A stretch of DNA of 64,000 bases from Deuterostichococcus epilithicus. Lineage: Eukaryota > Chlorophyta > Trebouxiophyceae > Prasiolales > Stichococcaceae. Under the pieces are notes generated by a model that had not been told where the DNA came from, did not search any database, and was given only the letters and a program-made list of their open reading frames with translations. Shown piece by piece: positions 61,959 through 64,000 of the stretch. The DNA lies in contig JAVTLE010000008.1 of NCBI GenBank assembly GCA_033439295.1, positions 1,860,001-1,924,000 on the forward strand, given 5' to 3'. Position 1 is the stretch's first letter. Each line of letters begins with the position of its first letter. The position numbers and the translations under genes are program-made.

Positions 61959-64000
61959 ATGAAGGCTGGAGTCCTGCTCGTGCTGCTGCAGCTGCTCGTC
62001 CTTGCTTCAGGTGTGTTTCGTACCGTGTTGTCATGTGCGCCGCTGAAGCTGGCTTACAGGTGCGGCAGGCTTAACTGCATACATTCACTCTGTAGGGGTG
62101 CAAAGGTCGACCGGAAAGCGGGGCGCCCCTGATCCGGATCATCCCTGGTGAGTCCTCAACTGCTTGAAGGTGGCAAAGGTGCATGCTGGCAGCATGCCAC
62201 TGGAAATGGCGCGTTGGTGACGTTGGCGGCAGTTGCCATTGAGGTTGTGCCACTCGACATCTCTGAACATGGAATGCATGGCGAGAACCACCGTTTCAAA
62301 CGAACTGCTCGCTCATCTCATGTCGTGGACATTGTCGTCAGGGCGGAGACCATCAGCTGGCATCCCAGGTGAATGCAACATGTGTGCCGTGCTGTGGCAT
62401 TGGGCTGCACTGTTCATCATGTCAGTGTCCATGATATATAGCTCGAGCAAAACAGGATCCCTTGCACCTGGACGTGCGCAGGGCACAGGTCTTTCACAAC
62501 TTTATGACGCCTGAGGAGTGCGATCACATTGTCAAGGTCGCTCGGCCCATGGTACGCTGCCATGGCTGCACGTGTTGACTCTGAGCGCCGCGAGCAGGAA
62601 CCTGGGTCCTGAGCTACCTGAGCGACACGAAGCAATCGAGCTGTTGTGTCTTTAATTCGACAGATGCGGCAGTCGACGGTGGTGGGAGCCGGAGGCAAGA
62701 GCGTCACAGACACAATCCGCACCAGCAGGGGCACCTTCCTCGGGTGAGGAATCCTGCCTCTTGGCTGGCGAACTTGCAGGTCACGCTGCACGCACGACCG
62801 AAATCTGCACAGCTGTAGCTGGTTGGTTGCCATATTAATCGGAGACTGCCATCGGGAGCGGCAGGCGCATTGCTGGTATTGCATTCGAAGTGTGTGGCTC
62901 GCGCAACCGTCCTCATGGCAGGATGCAGCAACCCGTCTCCCCTGTGCTGCCTCCCAGGCGATATAAGGACGAGGTCATCGGCCGGGTGGAGGAGCGCCTG
63001 GCACTGTGGACGCACCACAACGTCAGCCACCAGGAGGATATGCAGATCCTGCGATATGCTGACCTCCAGAAGTACGGTGCGTGACTGTGTACGATATCGT
63101 GCTGTCTGCTGGCTGATCATCCGAAAGCCCTGTTCCACCTGCTGCCAGGCGGGCTGCTGAGCTACCATCCTGGCAATCAAGGGCGATGTTTCAAGTGAAG
63201 CTGCAGCGCCCTGCCCCAGGACATGCCGCGGCTGCAGCCCTTGACAGGCGGCGTGTAGCAGCAGGGCGCCTTGTGACGTATCTTGTCAGCGGCTCTGCCT
63301 TTCAGTCAACAACGAAAAGAAGCGATTCACATCAAGTTTGCAGGCGTGCACATGGAAGTTTCTGGTGGATGGCCCGCCGCGGCCGGCGACAGCGCTGCTG
63401 CAACACAGTGGCCCCCAGCGAACCCCTTTGCACCCTCTGACATTGACAGCCAACCCCGCAGGCGCGCACATGGATGTGCTGGTGGAGGACACCCCCCGCC
63501 TGGCGATGATGCTGAAAAGTTGTTTTTTTTGCACCGTTTGACATCAGCAGCCAACCCCGCAGGCGCGCACATGGATGTGCTGGTGGAGGACACGCCCCGC
63601 CTGGCGACGGTGCTGCTGTATCTGTCGGACGTGGGGGAGGGCGGCGAGACCGCCTTCCCCAGCAACAGCGTGTGGGCGGACCCGCGCCAGGCCAAGCGCT
63701 TCGGTCCCTTCTCCGAGTGCGCGCAAGGCCATGTGGCCGTCAAGCCCAAGAAGGGTGCGTGCGGTCTGCCCGGCAGCTCTGGGAACACTCGCTCAAGTCC
63801 CTGGCTGACATGGGCAGGCTGTGCTGTGGACTGAAGCCATTAGAAGCGTGCTTCACACACGGCGCGGGGCTGGCCGCAAACATGCTCGTGCCTTCCTGGT
63901 GTCTGCCCCTTGCTGGTCGGGCCTGCGCTTGATTGAAAGGGGTGCTTGGCAGAAGGTGGCGTCGCGCAGCAGCCTGCTGCCATGCACTGGACTGTTCATT
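61959..64000 (+). CDS. Prolyl 4-hydroxylase (2OG-Fe(II) oxygenase), 3' end beyond window
   Basis: Secretory-pathway prolyl 4-hydroxylase that modifies cell-wall hydroxyproline-rich proteins. Exon 1 from ATG 61959 is a signal peptide or anchor ([18 protein letters not shown]). Later exons: AETISWHPR (about 62343-62369); [20 protein letters not shown] (62488-62550); [20 protein letters not shown] (about 62676-62742); [20 protein letters not shown] with [12 protein letters not shown] (about 62962-63077); then [37 protein letters not shown] and [10 protein letters not shown] (63563-63755). Fe(II)-binding His and Asp of HxD are present (HMD); the distal His and the 2-oxoglutarate Lys exon lie beyond the window. 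The joint KYG/AHMD restores the family's QKY--H-D spacing. The first exon start of this domain is present three times (next entry). Confidence 0.92.
63339..63635 (+). repeat. Triplicated exon start in the prolyl hydroxylase gene
   Basis: Acceptor-like CAG followed by GCGxGCACATGGA occurs at 63344, 63462 and 63563. The last is the functional exon (reads [20 protein letters not shown]). The middle copy matches it through GTGGAGGACA and includes about 30 bases of upstream intron, then diverges into a T-run (63522-63529). The first copy is older; in a shifted frame it reads [14 protein letters not shown]. Spacings are 118 and 101 bases. Confidence 0.92.

Overview
This is a nuclear window from a green alga (Chlorophyta, probably a trebouxiophyte; the genus is not recognised). 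Evidence: GC-rich coding sequence with mostly G/C third codon positions, many short GT-AG introns (about 30 in the SMC3 gene), plant-type plastid proteins (RNase J, IGP dehydratase with a leader, a RETICULATA-like protein) and a full set of spliceosomal snRNA genes. Gene models were built by eye from conserved protein blocks plus splice sites. Conserved exons are solid; poorly conserved joins are approximate.

Layout: AAAP amino-acid transporter (-, runs off the left edge); molybdopterin synthase small subunit (+, intronless); an unresolved stretch at 5.6-7.5 kb; GT61 glycosyltransferase (+, 8.3-12.8 kb); plastid-type RNase J (-, 13.4-20.4 kb); MECR/quinone-reductase-like oxidoreductase (+, 20.8-23.2 kb); DUF3700 protein (-, 24.1-26.5 kb); WASHC3/BRICK1-like coiled-coil protein (+, 27.6-28.3 kb); RAB5IF family protein (+, 28.7-29.7 kb); METTL13-type eEF1A methyltransferase (-, 30.0-35.5 kb); RLP24 ribosome-biogenesis factor (+, 36.1-37.4 kb); cohesin SMC3 (-, 38.0-47.7 kb); TFIIS N-domain protein (-, 48.2-49.9 kb); HISN5 imidazoleglycerol-phosphate dehydratase (+, 50.5-51.9 kb). 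Then comes an RNA-gene island (52-59.4 kb), a RETICULATA-like protein and a small basic protein (-, 59.4-61.4 kb), and a prolyl 4-hydroxylase (+, from 62.0 kb, cut by the right edge).

The RNA island is the most striking part. U2, U1, U5 and U4 snRNA genes, all four Pol II (Sm-class) RNAs of the major spliceosome, lie on one strand, about 1 kb apart. Each has the same ACCCATAAC element about 58-63 bp upstream and a C-rich tract just past its 3' hairpin. Three copies of a roughly 1-kb repeat flank the cluster, one on one side and two in tandem on the other. The U2 copy carries a G-to-A change in the branch-point recognition sequence.

A second theme is recurrent partial exon duplication. In GT61, RNase J, SMC3 (three places) and the prolyl hydroxylase, sequence just upstream of an exon holds a decayed copy of that exon's start, often with its splice acceptor, 100-180 bp away. 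The housekeeping genes have no shared pathway beyond general eukaryotic functions (splicing, ribosome assembly, chromosome cohesion, plastid RNA processing). Their interest lies in gene structure: microexons, a start codon isolated by an intron, a probable GC-AG intron, and two ORFs separated only by an in-frame TGA and 12 further bases.
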